A DNA stretch of 64,000 nucleotides from an uncultured Bacteroidota bacterium (GTDB lineage: Bacteria; Bacteroidota; Bacteroidia; AKYH767-A; OLB10), in the NCBI GenBank assembly GCA_903881665.1, contig CAIRUC010000125.1, positions 1 to 64,000 of the forward strand, written 5' to 3'. The notes under the pieces were generated by a model. The model saw only the letters and a program-made list of their open reading frames with translations. It had not been told where the DNA came from and did not search any database. A program made the position numbers and the translations under genes. Positions 54,143 through 62,993 of this stretch are shown piece by piece (positions within the stretch are counted from its first letter, which is position 1; the number at the start of each line of letters is the position of its first letter).

Positions 54143-54630
54143 AATATGGCGAATGAATCTGCCAAAATGCCACAAAAACCTACGACATCATAGAAACTGC
54201 AACCTTGCAGTTTTTTTATTTATTCTATTAATAAAAGTTTCTTTGTCTCTATCAACTATCTGAAATTTATATGTGATATCTATTGGACATACGTTTTCTG
54301 GCGTAAAAATAGTTAATGTAGTGATAAACAAAGCTATCTGACCAGATGTAGGTTGCCCCCATTAAAATTAAACCCGCCGTTAGAGATCCCCCCTCACTTT
54401 TGAGCCCGGTTTTGGGCCGGCGGGGTTTTTAAAATTTAAGGAATATCGTTAGTGAATATAGAATCGTTTTGAAAAAGGTAAGCTGTTTGATTGTTAGGGT
54501 TTTGGATTGGAGAAAGCAGAAGTGAGTATGAATATATTCTCTTCTTGAAGATGTTTTTCATATTATAAGAGAAGCTTTGCGTGCTGTGTATTATTTTGGT
54601 TTAATTATCAGCTAAAAAATTCCTCAATTA
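54143..54630. other. Intergenic gap with hairpin
   Basis: About 490 bp without a supported gene. It contains the inverted repeat described below and a 15-base stretch, AGGTTGCCCCCATTA, close to the reverse complement of the arm of the 49623-49668 repeat. Confidence 0.4.
54373..54430. terminator. Possible bidirectional terminator
   Basis: CCCGCCG (54373-54379) pairs with CGGCGGG (54418-54424), followed by GTTTTT. A small inner hairpin (GCCC/GGGC) lies in the loop. It lies about 200 bp beyond the J-domain gene end, so the assignment is weak. Confidence 0.5.
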
Positions 54631-55773
54631 CTAATAATAACGTCTTTGTAGCTCGAATCTGAAACTCGAAACTATTGCTTTAATAAAAGCATCTCTCTCC
54701 CTTTTCGGTTTGTTGAGTTGCTGTAAAGTCCTTTCGACTTTTTTGAGATCGTTGATACTAATTTGAACTTGGTTTTCGGGCTTCCAGATTTTTAATGAAA
54801 AGGCATTGTCGACATAGTTTCTTAAGAAGTTGTATTCGGGTTGGTAAAACAGTTTCGCTTCTTTGGTTTTTATTTCATCTAGTTGTTCTTTGAAAACTTT
54901 GATGTAAATTTTTAATTGCGCATCGGAAAGTTCATTGAGCCTCTCTGAACTATCGGCCATCAATTCTTGTTCTAATGCCAGCAAAGTGAAAAGATCTTTC
55001 TCGTTATAGGCTTGATTTACCTTTTTCATGAACTCTTCTTTCTTTATTCGCTCTGTTTCATCAAGTTCTAAATCGGGATGTACCAGCTTTGCTAAACATT
55101 TGAATATCGTACTTACACTTTTCTTTTTCGCTGCTTCGATCTCTTTTTGCGCTGCTTCTTTTTTTAATTCCTTTTTGCTTTTCTTTGGACCAGTTCCGTC
55201 GAAGTGCGCTTTTTGTTTCGCTTGGTTGAGTCTGTCATTTAGCTGCGCTTTTAATTCTTCTTCACACATGTAAAAACTTAAATTACTAATATCAACATCG
55301 AGACCAATTTTCAAGTACTGTCGCTTGAGATCGGATAAACACTCTTCAAATTCTTCTTGATCTGATTCTTCATCTTCTTTATTATCGCTTTTTTCTCCAT
55401 AATGCTCCAATAGCAATTCGTCGTAAATACTATTCAAATAGGAATGCTCTTTCTCTGATAAATTTTCTCCTAGTTTTTTAATTTCGCCGTACTCCTTTAT
55501 TAAAAAATGAGCAAAATATACATCCCTCTTATTCCCTTTCTTATCGTTATAAGCTTCCCAATAAATATAAAACAATTTAAGACTAATCGCTATTTGATTA
55601 TCTACGATTGGTCGCAATTGAGAATCTGCTAACTTTCTTTTACTCTCAAGCATTGACTTCGTATTTTCAAAAGAGTCATTTGCCGTCCCGATTTTTAATA
55701 GTAAATCATTGAACGCTGCCTCTTCTTTCGATAAGACTTTATCTTTTATAATTATTGGAATAATTTGATACAT
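54631..55773 (-). CDS. Protein with embedded J-domain
   Basis: A 380-aa protein. Helical, charged N-terminal half, with an acidic stretch (SDNKEDEESDQEEFEE) and a Lys-rich region. At about residues 220-270 it reads IFKCLAKLVHPDLELDETER then KKEEFMKKVNQAYNEKDLFT, a J-domain-like helical pair with the HPD motif that stimulates DnaK-type chaperones. The J-domain is internal rather than N-terminal, so it is not a canonical DnaJ; no Gly-rich or zinc domain follows. It may recruit Hsp70 to a specific partner. Confidence 0.75.
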   Translation of the reverse strand: MYQIIPIIIKDKVLSKEEAAFNDLLLKIGTANDSFENTKSMLESKRKLADSQLRPIVDNQIAISLKLFYIYWEAYNDKKGNKRDVYFAHFLIKEYGEIKKLGENLSEKEHSYLNSIYDELLLEHYGEKSDNKEDEESDQEEFEECLSDLKRQYLKIGLDVDISNLSFYMCEEELKAQLNDRLNQAKQKAHFDGTGPKKSKKELKKEAAQKEIEAAKKKSVSTIFKCLAKLVHPDLELDETERIKKEEFMKKVNQAYNEKDLFTLLALEQELMADSSERLNELSDAQLKIYIKVFKEQLDEIKTKEAKLFYQPEYNFLRNYVDNAFSLKIWKPENQVQISINDLKKVERTLQQLNKPKRERDAFIKAIVSSFRFELQRRYY

Positions 55774-55965
55774 GATATGACTTATGAAAGACTTGCTTCA
55801 ATAAAATTTTTATCAGCGAATTTAACATATAAATCTGGTATTGGGTATTAGCTGGCCTATACCATTTATAGTTCATCAAAATAATAAAACGACCGTCACA
55901 ACCCTTCATAATAATCAGCCACATGTGCGGCTTATTCTCCGCCAATATCTTTGTGCTAATTAAAA

Positions 55966-56469
55966 TTACTTTTCCATTACCACTTCGTTTAAAATCACTT
56001 CTCCTTTGTCATCTTTGCTGATGATTAGAATACATGACGGAACCATGGTGTAAGTTGTTTTTTGGCCTTGTTCGATGATGTATGAAAAAATGATTTTGTC
56101 TTCTTTATTTTTCGAAATGCGCGAAGGAATAATGCTCGTGATGAATTCTGTTTCTGGAACCATTACTGCAATTACAACTTGCTTAGAAAAATCGATTGCT
56201 GTTGGTTTTCCATCTTCGCCCATCACCGTTGCCATACCGAAGATACTGTCGAACGTTGATTGCGTTTCTATTAAAGGATTCGAAATTGAATCGATTGTAT
56301 TATTTACGAAATAGTTTTTCGCAATTTTAAAATCTATATTTTTCAATTCATTGTCAACATTCATAGTTGAGCTTGCGAAAGAAGTATTAGTGTCTTGACT
56401 TTTTTGTTCCTTACAAGAAAATAATGTTAAAGCAAATATAAATAATGTTAAAAACTTAAAATATTTCAT
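55966..56469 (-). CDS. Lipoprotein, weakly PrcB-like
   Basis: A 167-aa lipoprotein (lipobox LTLFSC). The segment ETQSTFDSIFG then IDFSKQVVIAVMVPETEF recalls the PrcB-like family, which is found with Tail-specific proteases, but this is a low-certainty match. No neighbour supports it. Envelope-anchored. Confidence 0.5.
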   Translation of the reverse strand: MKYFKFLTLFIFALTLFSCKEQKSQDTNTSFASSTMNVDNELKNIDFKIAKNYFVNNTIDSISNPLIETQSTFDSIFGMATVMGEDGKPTAIDFSKQVVIAVMVPETEFITSIIPSRISKNKEDKIIFSYIIEQGQKTTYTMVPSCILIISKDDKGEVILNEVVMEK

Positions 56470-56708
56470 AACGAGAATATGATTGATTGAATGTAGAGAA
56501 GGGTAGTAAGTAAATTATTACTTTAATCTTTTTATGATCGACTCATACATTTAAGTTGTTTTGTTATCGGCAAAAGACAATAGATATTTAGGTTTCGTTT
56601 CAATTGAAAAAAGCAATGGTAGATTCTCTTTCTTCGATAGTCTGTTTTCTGTCATCTATAATCTTAAACAAGTCGGCGCAATAAAAACTATCCGATATTT
56701 CTAGGGTG

Positions 56709-57230
56709 CTAATTCTCCCCTCCCCCATCACAAATCACAATCTTCGATAACCACCTTACATTTCTGCTTCCACCTTTAATGTCTTTTGTAGAGAGTAGTA
56801 GTGTTTTGTTGGATGTTTCGCTCGCTTCTTTTCCGTCGATTTCAGTTACGATATATAAATTATTTCCAATTTCGGTATTGTACACTTCGTTAAACGAAAA
56901 CACAATTTTATATCCGTCGCTGGCCACAAACAAAAAATAATATTGCCCCAGTTGACGCGAGTATTCATACTGAAATGCCACGCTATCCAGAATACTCTTC
57001 ACTAGCACGCCTTTCACCGCTTTCGCTTTGTCTTCTTTGCGGGGCGTGCAACTTACGTTGATGTCTTGTAGCTCGATGTTATTATAATTTTTTAAATCTG
57101 ATAAAGTAATGGCTTTCTCTGCCATTACTTTACCTGTTATCATGAACCCTTTGGTTGAAGCATCGAAAGGGGTTTGAGCAAATATCGTTGTTGAGAATAG
57201 TAGGAAGAGGAAGAAGAATTTGAATTTCAT
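56709..57230 (-). CDS. Molybdopterin oxidoreductase-type domain protein
   Basis: A 173-aa secreted protein (signal ends TTIFAQ). The one domain begins with FMITGKVMAEKAITLSDL, contains a VKGVLVKSIL segment and ends GSRNVRWLSKIVICD, the usual beginning and end of sulfite-oxidase-type molybdopterin-binding domains. It is very short for an active enzyme, so cofactor binding is doubtful; a Cys is present at NVSCTPRKED. Confidence 0.65.
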   Translation of the reverse strand: MKFKFFFLFLLFSTTIFAQTPFDASTKGFMITGKVMAEKAITLSDLKNYNNIELQDINVSCTPRKEDKAKAVKGVLVKSILDSVAFQYEYSRQLGQYYFLFVASDGYKIVFSFNEVYNTEIGNNLYIVTEIDGKEASETSNKTLLLSTKDIKGGSRNVRWLSKIVICDGGGEN

Positions 57231-57240
57231 GGGTGTTTAA

Positions 57241-57262
57241 TTTTGAATTGGGGCGAAGCCCT
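57241..57262. repeat. Short repeat, GGGCGAAGC core, copy 1
   Basis: TTTTGAATTGGGGCGAAGCC resembles the sequences at 59129-59146 and, inverted, at 49681-49704. All three share GGGCGAAGC next to a T-rich flank, all between genes. Confidence 0.5.
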
Positions 57263-57400
57263 GCAGTGTGTCGTATTGTTTTTGTTTTTTTGATCTGAGT
57301 ATTGATCGACTCTAGTGCAGAGTATTTTGGATTGGCTGACGCGTTTTGGTCTAACAGTGGTCTATGTTATTGAGCTTACTGAAATATCGAGTCTTGGTCA

Positions 57401-57430
57401 TCGAGCGAAGTCGAGATGAGTCGAGATGAG
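57401..57430. repeat. Tandem 10-bp repeat TCGAG(C/A)(G/T)(A/G)AG
   Basis: Three 10-bp units, TCGAGCGAAG, TCGAGATGAG and TCGAGATGAG, run head to tail in the spacer upstream of the molybdopterin-domain gene. Such GAGCGAAG/TCGAGAT strings are scattered in Bacteroidota intergenic DNA. Confidence 0.7.
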
Positions 57431-57435
57431 GCCCC

Positions 57436-57999
57436 CTAAAAATGAAATCCGATAATTAACAACCCGATGGTTCCTAAACCGATTTCATATGTTTCATTGT
57501 TTGCTGAAGGGTCGAAAGAAGATGGATTGCGGTAGATGAAATAGGTGAAGTTTAAGCGAGGCTCTGTAGAGATCGATAATCGTTTTGAGAGGAAATACGT
57601 AGCACCAATAAACAACCCTGCTCCTACTTTGTAGTTTTGGTTGGGTTGAAAATTTCCTTTAGAATAACTTCCGAAGAAATCAGTTCCATAATAAACTTTA
57701 TAGGTATTTGCTTTTAAAATCGACTTGTCGATACCTAAAGATAAATCTATATACCTTCCTTTATCGTTATCGTCGGACACTGCAAAATTTAATGCAGTGC
57801 GAAAACGAAACTTCGGTGATAGTGATCGTCGATAATAAATAGCATACGATTGCACGTCCTTCTTTAGAAACGTGAGAATACTAGTAACATCAATATCAAC
57901 TTCATTTTTTGAATAGCGAGCGTCGGTGTGCGTAGAGTCTTGCGCATGTAATGTAGTCACCACAAACAGACAAACGATTAGAATCAGCAATTTTCTCAT
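57436..57999 (-). CDS. Small outer-membrane beta-barrel protein
   Basis: A 187-aa protein from ATG 57999 (ATGA overlap with the stop of the upstream gene, which decided the start). Signal ends TTLHAQ. The sequence alternates strands with aromatic residues and ends GLLIIGFHF, a barrel-type C-terminus. Probably translationally coupled to the lipoprotein upstream. Function unknown. Confidence 0.72.
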   Translation of the reverse strand: MRKLLILIVCLFVVTTLHAQDSTHTDARYSKNEVDIDVTSILTFLKKDVQSYAIYYRRSLSPKFRFRTALNFAVSDDNDKGRYIDLSLGIDKSILKANTYKVYYGTDFFGSYSKGNFQPNQNYKVGAGLFIGATYFLSKRLSISTEPRLNFTYFIYRNPSSFDPSANNETYEIGLGTIGLLIIGFHF

Positions 58000-59090
58000 A
58001 AGGCTCCCCAATATGGCGTCAACATCGCTTTAATATCACTTACTAATGGCGAGTGATAAATGGACGAGTTTTCAGAAGTTCCATCTTTATAGAATACAAA
58101 CAACTCATTTCCGTTTCCTACATTCGCAAATCGGAGATCTCCGATTTTAACCGATTGATAAAACACTTCGAAATTAATGGTGCTGTTTAACTGCGTAGAA
58201 GAAGGATTAATGAACGAATAATAACTGTGTGCATCCCAAGAACCGCTTACCGATAAATCTCCTTTCGTTGCATCGAAAATCACGTTGTTTAAATCTTGCT
58301 TTACATCAAATTGCTCGAAATCGTTGTTTGCAAAGGAAGCTTTTACATTGAATGTTGTTTCGCATCCGGTTAAGGATTGAAGACTTCCTGTTGCTTTAAA
58401 TTGTGTTGGTGTTAATTGCGTAACAGTGAAATGATAATTGAATGGTGAGCAGAACATATCGACCACCAAATTTTGTGGACAAGGAAATCCTGTCGGATTG
58501 TATGATCCTTGCAACGCTAAACTGAAAAGTGTATTTTGATTTCGCTTTAAAGTACAATTTAAATTTGTTGGAAGATACACCGAATCGTTATTGATAAAAT
58601 ATAAATTGTCGGAGTACTGTGTTAATTGCATTTGACAATCGTTGAAGCTCTGTGCCGGCGACGAAGGGAAGTTAATAACGATTTGATTCGAGAGCGCTGT
58701 TTTTGTCCACGTTTGTGAACCCTGGTTCCATGTATAAGTACCGTACGATTGTGAGAAATTCAATTTCCATGGAGTATAAATAGAAGTAAAATCAACCAAG
58801 TTGTCGAGTTTATCTCTCAGTGTTTCCATCCATACTTTATTATTTGCAGTACCATTGCTCAATCCCGTGAAGCCATAAAATGCCGTTGCTAAATCACCAG
58901 AATTCAAAGTTGACATACATTGAGAGATATCTGTCATAGAATTCGACAAAAACAATTTATCCTGTGAAACGGTAGTTAATTGTGCCGCTGCCGCTGTAGG
59001 ATCCGATGATTTTTTACATCCGCTATAGATTATCGCAACAGAAATAAAAATAATTGCCGATGCTACATAAATTAATTTTCCTTTTTTCAT
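57996..59090 (-). CDS. Unassigned lipoprotein
   Basis: A 364-aa lipoprotein (lipobox IIYSGC). It is mainly beta in the second half (FSPFNYHFTVTQLTP-like strands) with a helical early part. No domain recognised. Coupled to the small barrel protein downstream by ATGA, suggesting that the two act together in the outer membrane. Confidence 0.65.
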   Translation of the reverse strand: MKKGKLIYVASAIIFISVAIIYSGCKKSSDPTAAAAQLTTVSQDKLFLSNSMTDISQCMSTLNSGDLATAFYGFTGLSNGTANNKVWMETLRDKLDNLVDFTSIYTPWKLNFSQSYGTYTWNQGSQTWTKTALSNQIVINFPSSPAQSFNDCQMQLTQYSDNLYFINNDSVYLPTNLNCTLKRNQNTLFSLALQGSYNPTGFPCPQNLVVDMFCSPFNYHFTVTQLTPTQFKATGSLQSLTGCETTFNVKASFANNDFEQFDVKQDLNNVIFDATKGDLSVSGSWDAHSYYSFINPSSTQLNSTINFEVFYQSVKIGDLRFANVGNGNELFVFYKDGTSENSSIYHSPLVSDIKAMLTPYWGAL

Positions 59091-59344
59091 GACTTAAGCT
59101 TAAGGCGACAAAGATACTATTAAATTGATTTTGATGGGGGCGAAGCGTTTCAATGGGTAAATAGCGGAGTAGAGACGAGACGCTGATCCGGCGTTGGCGG
59201 AGGTAGATTAAAGGCTAACGCACTTTATATGGCCATTGAGAAAATTATAGGTTATTGATGAATAAAACATATTTGATCATAATTCTCTGCGTTATCTACG
59301 GCCATTTCAAACTCTCTTCTACCGAGGCTTATCCTCCAACCAAT
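59091..59344. other. Short gap with repeat
   Basis: Carries TTTTGATGGGGGCGAAGC (59129-59146), the second dispersed repeat copy. No gene seen. Confidence 0.4.
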
Positions 59345-59378
59345 AAAAAAGCCCTGCATCTCTTCAATACAGGGCTTT
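59345..59378 (-). terminator. Terminator of the sigma-MbnPH operon
   Basis: On the minus strand AAAGCCCTG/CAGGGCTTT forms a 9-bp perfect stem followed by six T. Placed right after the YHYH gene, the last of the unit. Confidence 0.93.
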
Positions 59379-59399
59379 CGAAAAATACTTAACAAAATT

Positions 59400-60767
59400 C
59401 TATTTCTGCACCACCACTTTCTTCGTTGTTAAAGTTTCGCTCCCGCTGATTTTTACGAGGTAATTTCCGCTATAAAGTGTGCGAGTGTCGAGGTAGGTGT
59501 TGGTCGCTCCTGCCGTAATAGTTGATTGTTGAACCAACTTTCCCGTTTCATCAAATAATTCTACTTTTAAATTTTCTTTATTTAATCCCATCACTTGTAC
59601 AGCAATAAAATCATTGGTAGGATTTGGGAAAATAGTTGTTTTGAAGTCGTTTGTATTTATGCTTGTAACGCCTGTAGTTGGTGTGTAAACTGTTGTTGGC
59701 TCTGTTATAGTAGTAACTTTTCTATTAGCATATACTCCGTAGAATGTTGGTCCTACGGCATAAGGATATGCTGAATTCCAATTACTATCTACTGTGCAGA
59801 AGTAACAATATATTCCATTTGGATACTCAGGTGTTTTGCAGAGTCTTCCGTTATGTGCATCTAAATAATCTAATTGACCAGGATGCGCTATAAATTCATA
59901 GTCTTCTCTGAAATAACCTAATGGATACGTTGTGTTCACTACTGGCCCTGCGGTTACAGTCGCTCCTGTAGGGCTCGTTGTTCGTGTAGTGATGTTACGC
60001 AGTTGATATCCAGATTTCATGCGCACAATAGCTCCTATTCCGTTTGTATCGGCATAAGCGTAGGCTCCATAGATCGGAAATCCATCGTAAGCATATCCGA
60101 TTAACGGTGAATGTTGCGCGCTGTCGATGGCATATAATCCATCGGCATCATATAAATTACAAATAGTAGATACAACATTTAAATCAAGTTTAAATGCAGA
60201 AGGGTTTTGATGGTGGTGGTAGTTGCCCATAGCCGGATGTGCTTTCGAGCAATCAAAGCCCGGCCTTTCAGCAGGCACAGCATCTCTATTCCATGGTAAG
60301 TTAGCTAATGGTCCTCCAGGACAAGGAGCATTCCCTGGGCCGCCGCATAATGCGCTTGTGGTGGAATTCCATGCTACGCCATCGCGATAATCAAATAAAG
60401 CCACGCCATTAATGAAAATACCGATGTTACCTCCAGTAGTTGCTGCTGCAGTTCCAGTATTTTGTGTAGGAGCTAAGGGAATTTTAAAAATAGCATTTTG
60501 GTTGGTTGCAACTGAAGGATTATTAAAGAATGGACCTGTAGGATACGCCGGTACTCCTGTTGTATGAACATAAACGCCAGTTGTTGAATATTCAACCGTT
60601 TGGCAGTTTACTAAAATTCCGTTCGATTGTGCCGTAAAATTTCCGGATATATAATATGTTCCGGTAACAGAATTGTTTTGCAAAAACGAAGTGATGGCGG
60701 GATTTAATTGCGCCATACTTGACAAACCAAATAATAGAAGGGGTAACATTAAGCACTTTTTAAACAT
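59400..60767 (-). CDS. YHYH-domain protein with T9SS sorting domain
   Basis: A 455-aa secreted protein (signal ends SSMAQ). The YHYH domain is visible in FINGVALFDYRDGVAWNS, GNYHHHQNPSAF and GYAYDGFPIYGAYAYAD, with His-rich residues that could bind metal. A T9SS-type C-terminal domain (FPNPTNDFIAVQV to TLTTKKVVVQK) closes it. It is 51 bp downstream of the MbnH-like gene in the same operon. Surface metal (copper) handling is a plausible inference. Confidence 0.82.
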   Translation of the reverse strand: MFKKCLMLPLLLFGLSSMAQLNPAITSFLQNNSVTGTYYISGNFTAQSNGILVNCQTVEYSTTGVYVHTTGVPAYPTGPFFNNPSVATNQNAIFKIPLAPTQNTGTAAATTGGNIGIFINGVALFDYRDGVAWNSTTSALCGGPGNAPCPGGPLANLPWNRDAVPAERPGFDCSKAHPAMGNYHHHQNPSAFKLDLNVVSTICNLYDADGLYAIDSAQHSPLIGYAYDGFPIYGAYAYADTNGIGAIVRMKSGYQLRNITTRTTSPTGATVTAGPVVNTTYPLGYFREDYEFIAHPGQLDYLDAHNGRLCKTPEYPNGIYCYFCTVDSNWNSAYPYAVGPTFYGVYANRKVTTITEPTTVYTPTTGVTSINTNDFKTTIFPNPTNDFIAVQVMGLNKENLKVELFDETGKLVQQSTITAGATNTYLDTRTLYSGNYLVKISGSETLTTKKVVVQK

Positions 60768-60818
60768 AATAAATAGTTTTTAGGGTGAGGTTTAGTGGAA
60801 TTAGACGACGACATCTAT

Positions 60819-61853
60819 TTAATCCTTCGATGAATTTAGGAATAATTCTTTAGGATAAAAGAACTTTGAATTAAATAAAAATGTTTTATCGGTAAGCGAT
60901 AGTAGAAATGCGGTGAGATCCACTTTTTCATTCGGAGAAAGTACGATGGGGGTTTTTAGTTCATCAGCAAGTGTTTTGCTTTTTTGAATACCTGAAGTAT
61001 AATGATTCAACACATCTGCCATTCTTTTCATTCGTCCGTCGTGCATATAAGGATATGAAAATTCAATGTTGCGTAGTGTTGGCACTTTAAATTTAAGCGA
61101 GTCTTTCGCATTATTAGTTACACGATAACGACCATAGTCATTCAAGGTAGTATCAACGGATAGTCCGTTATTCATGAATGAATCGTTTGTAAACAATGGT
61201 TCTTTGTGGCAAGACGAACAGTTTTTCTTAAATAATAAATATCCGTTGTTCTCTTGCGCAGTATACAATACTTCTTTACGCATCACGCTATCGTACTTCG
61301 AATTTGCAGAGATAAGCGTTAGCATAAATTGGGAAATGGCTTTTAAGGTGTTTTCTCCCGTAATGTTAGAGTCGCCGAAGGCTGCATAAAACAATTGCGG
61401 ATAAATAAAAGTATGTTGCATTTTAGACGCCACTTGAACGATATTTTCGTCCATCTCTACAGGATTGCTTATTGGCGCCAAAGCTTGCACGTCGAGGTGA
61501 TTAACGGCTCCATCGCGCATGAACAATTTCTGCCATGCTAAATTCATTAGAGCAGGAGCGTTTCGAAATCCAATTTTATCTTCAATTCCATGACTTAAGG
61601 CATGATCGATATGTGTGAAGGCCGAAAACTGAGAGTGACAACTCGCGCACGAAATCATATTATTGCGCGAAAGTATAGGATCATAAAATAAAGCTCGTCC
61701 TAATTGGATTTTGGGTGATGTTAACGCGTTTTTTGAGAAATCATAACTCGGCTTTGGGAAATTCGATGGAACTTGAAATAAATAATCATTACTTGATTGA
61801 AAGGCAAGCATAAATAACAGTAAAACATACAGAATAAGAATTCGCAATTTCAT
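60819..61853 (-). CDS. mbnH: Di-heme cytochrome c peroxidase/MbnH-like
   Basis: A 344-aa exported protein of the CcP/MauG family. Two heme sites, CASCH (about residue 74) and CSSCH (about residue 215), with ISNPVEM and YPYMHDGRMKRMADVLNHY typical of the family. Immediately downstream of an MbnP-like gene (stop and start share one base), as in MbnPH pairs, where the di-heme enzyme oxidises a Trp of MbnP to kynurenine. The symbol is assigned by this context. Confidence 0.82.
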   Translation of the reverse strand: MKLRILILYVLLLFMLAFQSSNDYLFQVPSNFPKPSYDFSKNALTSPKIQLGRALFYDPILSRNNMISCASCHSQFSAFTHIDHALSHGIEDKIGFRNAPALMNLAWQKLFMRDGAVNHLDVQALAPISNPVEMDENIVQVASKMQHTFIYPQLFYAAFGDSNITGENTLKAISQFMLTLISANSKYDSVMRKEVLYTAQENNGYLLFKKNCSSCHKEPLFTNDSFMNNGLSVDTTLNDYGRYRVTNNAKDSLKFKVPTLRNIEFSYPYMHDGRMKRMADVLNHYTSGIQKSKTLADELKTPIVLSPNEKVDLTAFLLSLTDKTFLFNSKFFYPKELFLNSSKD

Positions 61854-62548
61854 TATTGGTTACAGCTAAAAGATTGGGCTACAATTTTAGAAAGTTTAAT
61901 TGCTTCCTTGCATGGCGACATAATATGATTTTGTGTTGTTAAATCGATGTTATTAAAAATGTTATCGGCATCAAGAACAAGTTTGATATCACGTAGGTTC
62001 TTTACGTTGAACGTTATTGTTTGCAAAGAATTATTAGGCGATGCATATCCGCCGAGATGAAATTGAACTTCGTGATTTCTAGTATTGCTTTTATTACTTC
62101 TTCCTTCTAACTTAAAATTGACATAACCACTTTGCCAAGTCCAGTACATGCCGTTGGTTGGATCTAAAGCTCCTCCCAATGCACCACTTACGTTCGTGAT
62201 ACTATCTATACCAAGATTAAATACTACTTTGTTGTATGTAGTATTTTCACTGTTCTCCATTATAAAATGATGGGTTGTTGGAATAGCCTCATCGAATAAA
62301 TGAAAACTATTATGTTCTTGAAAAACAAGGGTATCATTCTTGTAAAAGCGAAAATTAGAAAGATAAAACTTCAGCACATCAATCTGAAAACTAGTATTTT
62401 CATTCATTTGGCCCGTAGTATCGGAAAGAATAAGTTCATTATTAGAAATGTTCAGATTAATACTTACTTTAATTCGATCGGATTGTGCCGATGAAAAAAG
62501 CGCTCTGCTTAACAATAAAAAAACAATAAGGCCCTTAATGCTTCTCAT
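61853..62548 (-). CDS. mbnP: MbnP-family copper-binding protein
   Basis: A 231-aa exported protein (signal ends SSAQ). FQIDVLKFYLSNFRFYKN and GALDPTNGMYWTWQSGYVNFKLEG are the MbnP family signature, and the two Trp in YWTWQSG are candidates for the oxidised residue. The start overlaps the upstream sensor-like gene by 14 bp. Known family members bind copper via a modified Trp in the periplasm or outer membrane. Confidence 0.85.
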   Translation of the reverse strand: MRSIKGLIVFLLLSRALFSSAQSDRIKVSINLNISNNELILSDTTGQMNENTSFQIDVLKFYLSNFRFYKNDTLVFQEHNSFHLFDEAIPTTHHFIMENSENTTYNKVVFNLGIDSITNVSGALGGALDPTNGMYWTWQSGYVNFKLEGRSNKSNTRNHEVQFHLGGYASPNNSLQTITFNVKNLRDIKLVLDADNIFNNIDLTTQNHIMSPCKEAIKLSKIVAQSFSCNQ

Positions 62549-62993
62549 TTCTTAATGGGCGCGGTCCAAATAATTTAGCAAGATCGTTGGTTAATTTATA
62601 AAAATCAGTTAGCTGATCGGGTTTGCACATTTTTTTAATATCACTAAAATGTTTGTAATGTATTACCTCAATATGTTCATGCTCTTTACCAAGTTCTACT
62701 ATCAGAGAATCGGCTAAAGAGGTATTGTTGTCTGATTGCAAACAAGAATACAGCTGCTCCTTCAAGGACTTGATTTTATTTTCAGAAACATTAATGTTTC
62801 CTCTATGCCACTTTATCAACTTATCAAATTCTTCTTTTTGATTGGCGTCAAAATGTAGTTTTTCTGTGAAAACTTCTCTTGGGTCTCTTTCCTTAATTCT
62901 TTGTGGATTATGCGCTATGAAGAACCATATTAAAAATAAGTTCAGGCACAATAATAAGATAGACAATACGCCATATAATTTTACCTTATTCAT
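62535..62993 (-). CDS. Membrane-anchored Spy/CpxP/CnrX-like sensor candidate
   Basis: A 152-aa protein with an N-terminal TM segment (about residues 7-27) and a helical periplasmic part, with FDANQKEEFDKLIKWHRGNI and two His-rich helices (EHEHIEVIHYKHF). This is the layout of CnrX-like metal sensors and Spy/CpxP proteins. Its start overlaps the upstream anti-sigma candidate by 4 bp (ATGA). Confidence 0.7.
   Translation of the reverse strand: MNKVKLYGVLSILLLCLNLFLIWFFIAHNPQRIKERDPREVFTEKLHFDANQKEEFDKLIKWHRGNINVSENKIKSLKEQLYSCLQSDNNTSLADSLIVELGKEHEHIEVIHYKHFSDIKKMCKPDQLTDFYKLTNDLAKLFGPRPLRNEKH

Noticed and set aside
52124-54175. ORF-track start of the 683-aa protein
   Set aside because: The first codon is TTG; ATG 54142 gives a sensible N-terminal TM segment.
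49004-55773. Whole 49-56 kb region as a defence island
   Set aside because: No nuclease, NTPase or other effector domain could be identified, so only the neutral shared-domain claim is made.
56603-56700. Coding-like minus-strand frame with ISDSFYCADLFKIIDD
   Set aside because: No start or family; too short to separate from chance.
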